Shown here: piece by piece, positions 12,184-12,701 of the stretch
Layout: the number at the start of each line of letters is the position of its first letter
Position numbering within the stretch: the first letter of the stretch is position 1
From: Acidobacteriota bacterium
GTDB lineage: Bacteria > Acidobacteriota > Thermoanaerobaculia > Thermoanaerobaculales > Thermoanaerobaculaceae
Direction: 5' to 3'
Length of the DNA: 12,701 nucleotides
Assembly: GCA_021782525.1 (NCBI GenBank)
Contig: JAJXUY010000019.1
Location: forward strand, 1 to 12,701
Program-made: the position numbers and the translations under genes
Notes under the pieces: generated by a model
Told to the model about the DNA's origin: nothing
What the model saw: the letters and a program-made list of their open reading frames with translations, nothing else
Databases searched by the model: none

Positions 12184-12701
12184 GTGAGCCAGGACGCAAG
12201 GCACATCTTCGTCGGCGATCTCGCCGTGACGCCTTTGCCCGAGATGCTCGCCACGATCCACCGCAACCACGTCCCCGGCGTCCTCGAGGTCCAGCTCGGC
12301 GAGTTCTCCAAGCGCGTCTTCATCCTCGGCGGCGACATCATCTTCGCCTCCTCCACCAACCGCGGCGAATCGCTGGGCGACTCGCTGCTCGCATCCGGCC
12401 GGCTCACCGTCGCCCAGTACCGCGAGTCGGCGCTGCAGCTCCTCGGGAACCCCGGGAAGCGGCACGGTCAGGTGCTGGTCGAGCTCGGGATGCTCACCGA
12501 GGAGGAGATGCGCGCGGCCGTGCTCGAGCAGGTCCAGCGCATCGTCTGGAGCCTGTTCGCCCTCGCCGAGGGGTTGGTGTCGTTCAGCCTCGGCGAGGAC
12601 CGCGCCGACGAGGTGTACAAGCTGCGCATCGCGACGCCGCGCGCCGTGCTGCACGGGTGCAAGACCGTCGCCGACGCCAAACGGCTGGTGTCGAGGCTCG
12701 G
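12184..12701 (+). CDS. DUF4388 (PATAN-type) domain protein, N-terminal part
   Basis: The frame is open from GTG 12184 to the window end (172 codons visible). The N-terminal 110 residues fit the DUF4388 domain, common in Acidobacteriota, Myxococcota and relatives and often tied to signalling: FVGDLAVTPLPEMLATIHRN, GVLEVQLGEFSKRVFILGGD, then IIFASSTNRGESLGDSLLAS. A helical part follows (HGQVLVELGMLTEEEMRAAV, QRIVWSLFALAEGLVSF). The partner and signal are not visible. No strong ribosome site precedes the GTG; a start a few codons later cannot be excluded. It is host DNA, downstream of tRNA-Sec with 401 bp between. Confidence 0.82.
   Translation, partial: MSQDARHIFVGDLAVTPLPEMLATIHRNHVPGVLEVQLGEFSKRVFILGGDIIFASSTNRGESLGDSLLASGRLTVAQYRESALQLLGNPGKRHGQVLVELGMLTEEEMRAAVLEQVQRIVWSLFALAEGLVSFSLGEDRADEVYKLRIATPRAVLHGCKTVADAKRLVSRL

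Overview
The window is high-GC bacterial DNA with chromosomal flanks on both sides of an integrated mobile element of about 10.4 kb. The flanks hold an ECF sigma factor and its zinc-binding anti-sigma factor (left), and tRNA-Ala(GGC), a selenocysteine tRNA and the start of a DUF4388-type protein (right). The selC-type tRNA suggests a host that makes selenoproteins. DUF4388 with ECF/anti-sigma pairs at this GC would fit Acidobacteriota or Myxococcota, but the window does not settle the taxon.

The element's ends can be placed to the base. A 47-bp perfect direct repeat (1108-1154 and 11490-11536) is the 3' part of tRNA-Ala, from the CCA end to the anticodon loop. The right copy belongs to a complete tRNA gene with its own promoter. 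The left copy is a displaced 3' remnant. A tyrosine integrase gene ends 40 bp from the right repeat. This is the usual arrangement of a tRNA-targeted integrative element that rebuilds the tRNA it enters.

Inside, nearly everything reads rightward. From the left: an unrecognised protein with a possible DNA-binding C-terminus; a small AlpA/excisionase-like HTH protein; a tightly coupled replication module (88-aa protein, then a DnaB-N/RecA-like ATPase with a C-terminal HTH, then a zinc-ribbon ORF containing eleven GCACCA/TGGTGC repeats and a palindrome, which could be an iteron-type origin); a coupled block of 62-, 274- and 96-aa unknowns and a 643-aa protein that looks like a virion or surface protein; and two small basic/HTH genes. 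One gene runs leftward: a membrane-anchored protein with a BamE/SmpA-like C-terminal domain, resembling a moron. A strong promoter then drives a ribbon-helix-helix regulator and further small genes, followed by the integrase.

No terminase, portal, capsid, relaxase or conjugation gene is visible. The element therefore encodes integration, probable excision, probable replication and one virion-like protein. A phage satellite or integrative plasmid that relies on a helper for transfer is the best inference, and it is not proven. Several genes are unknown, so the element may belong to a poorly described family.
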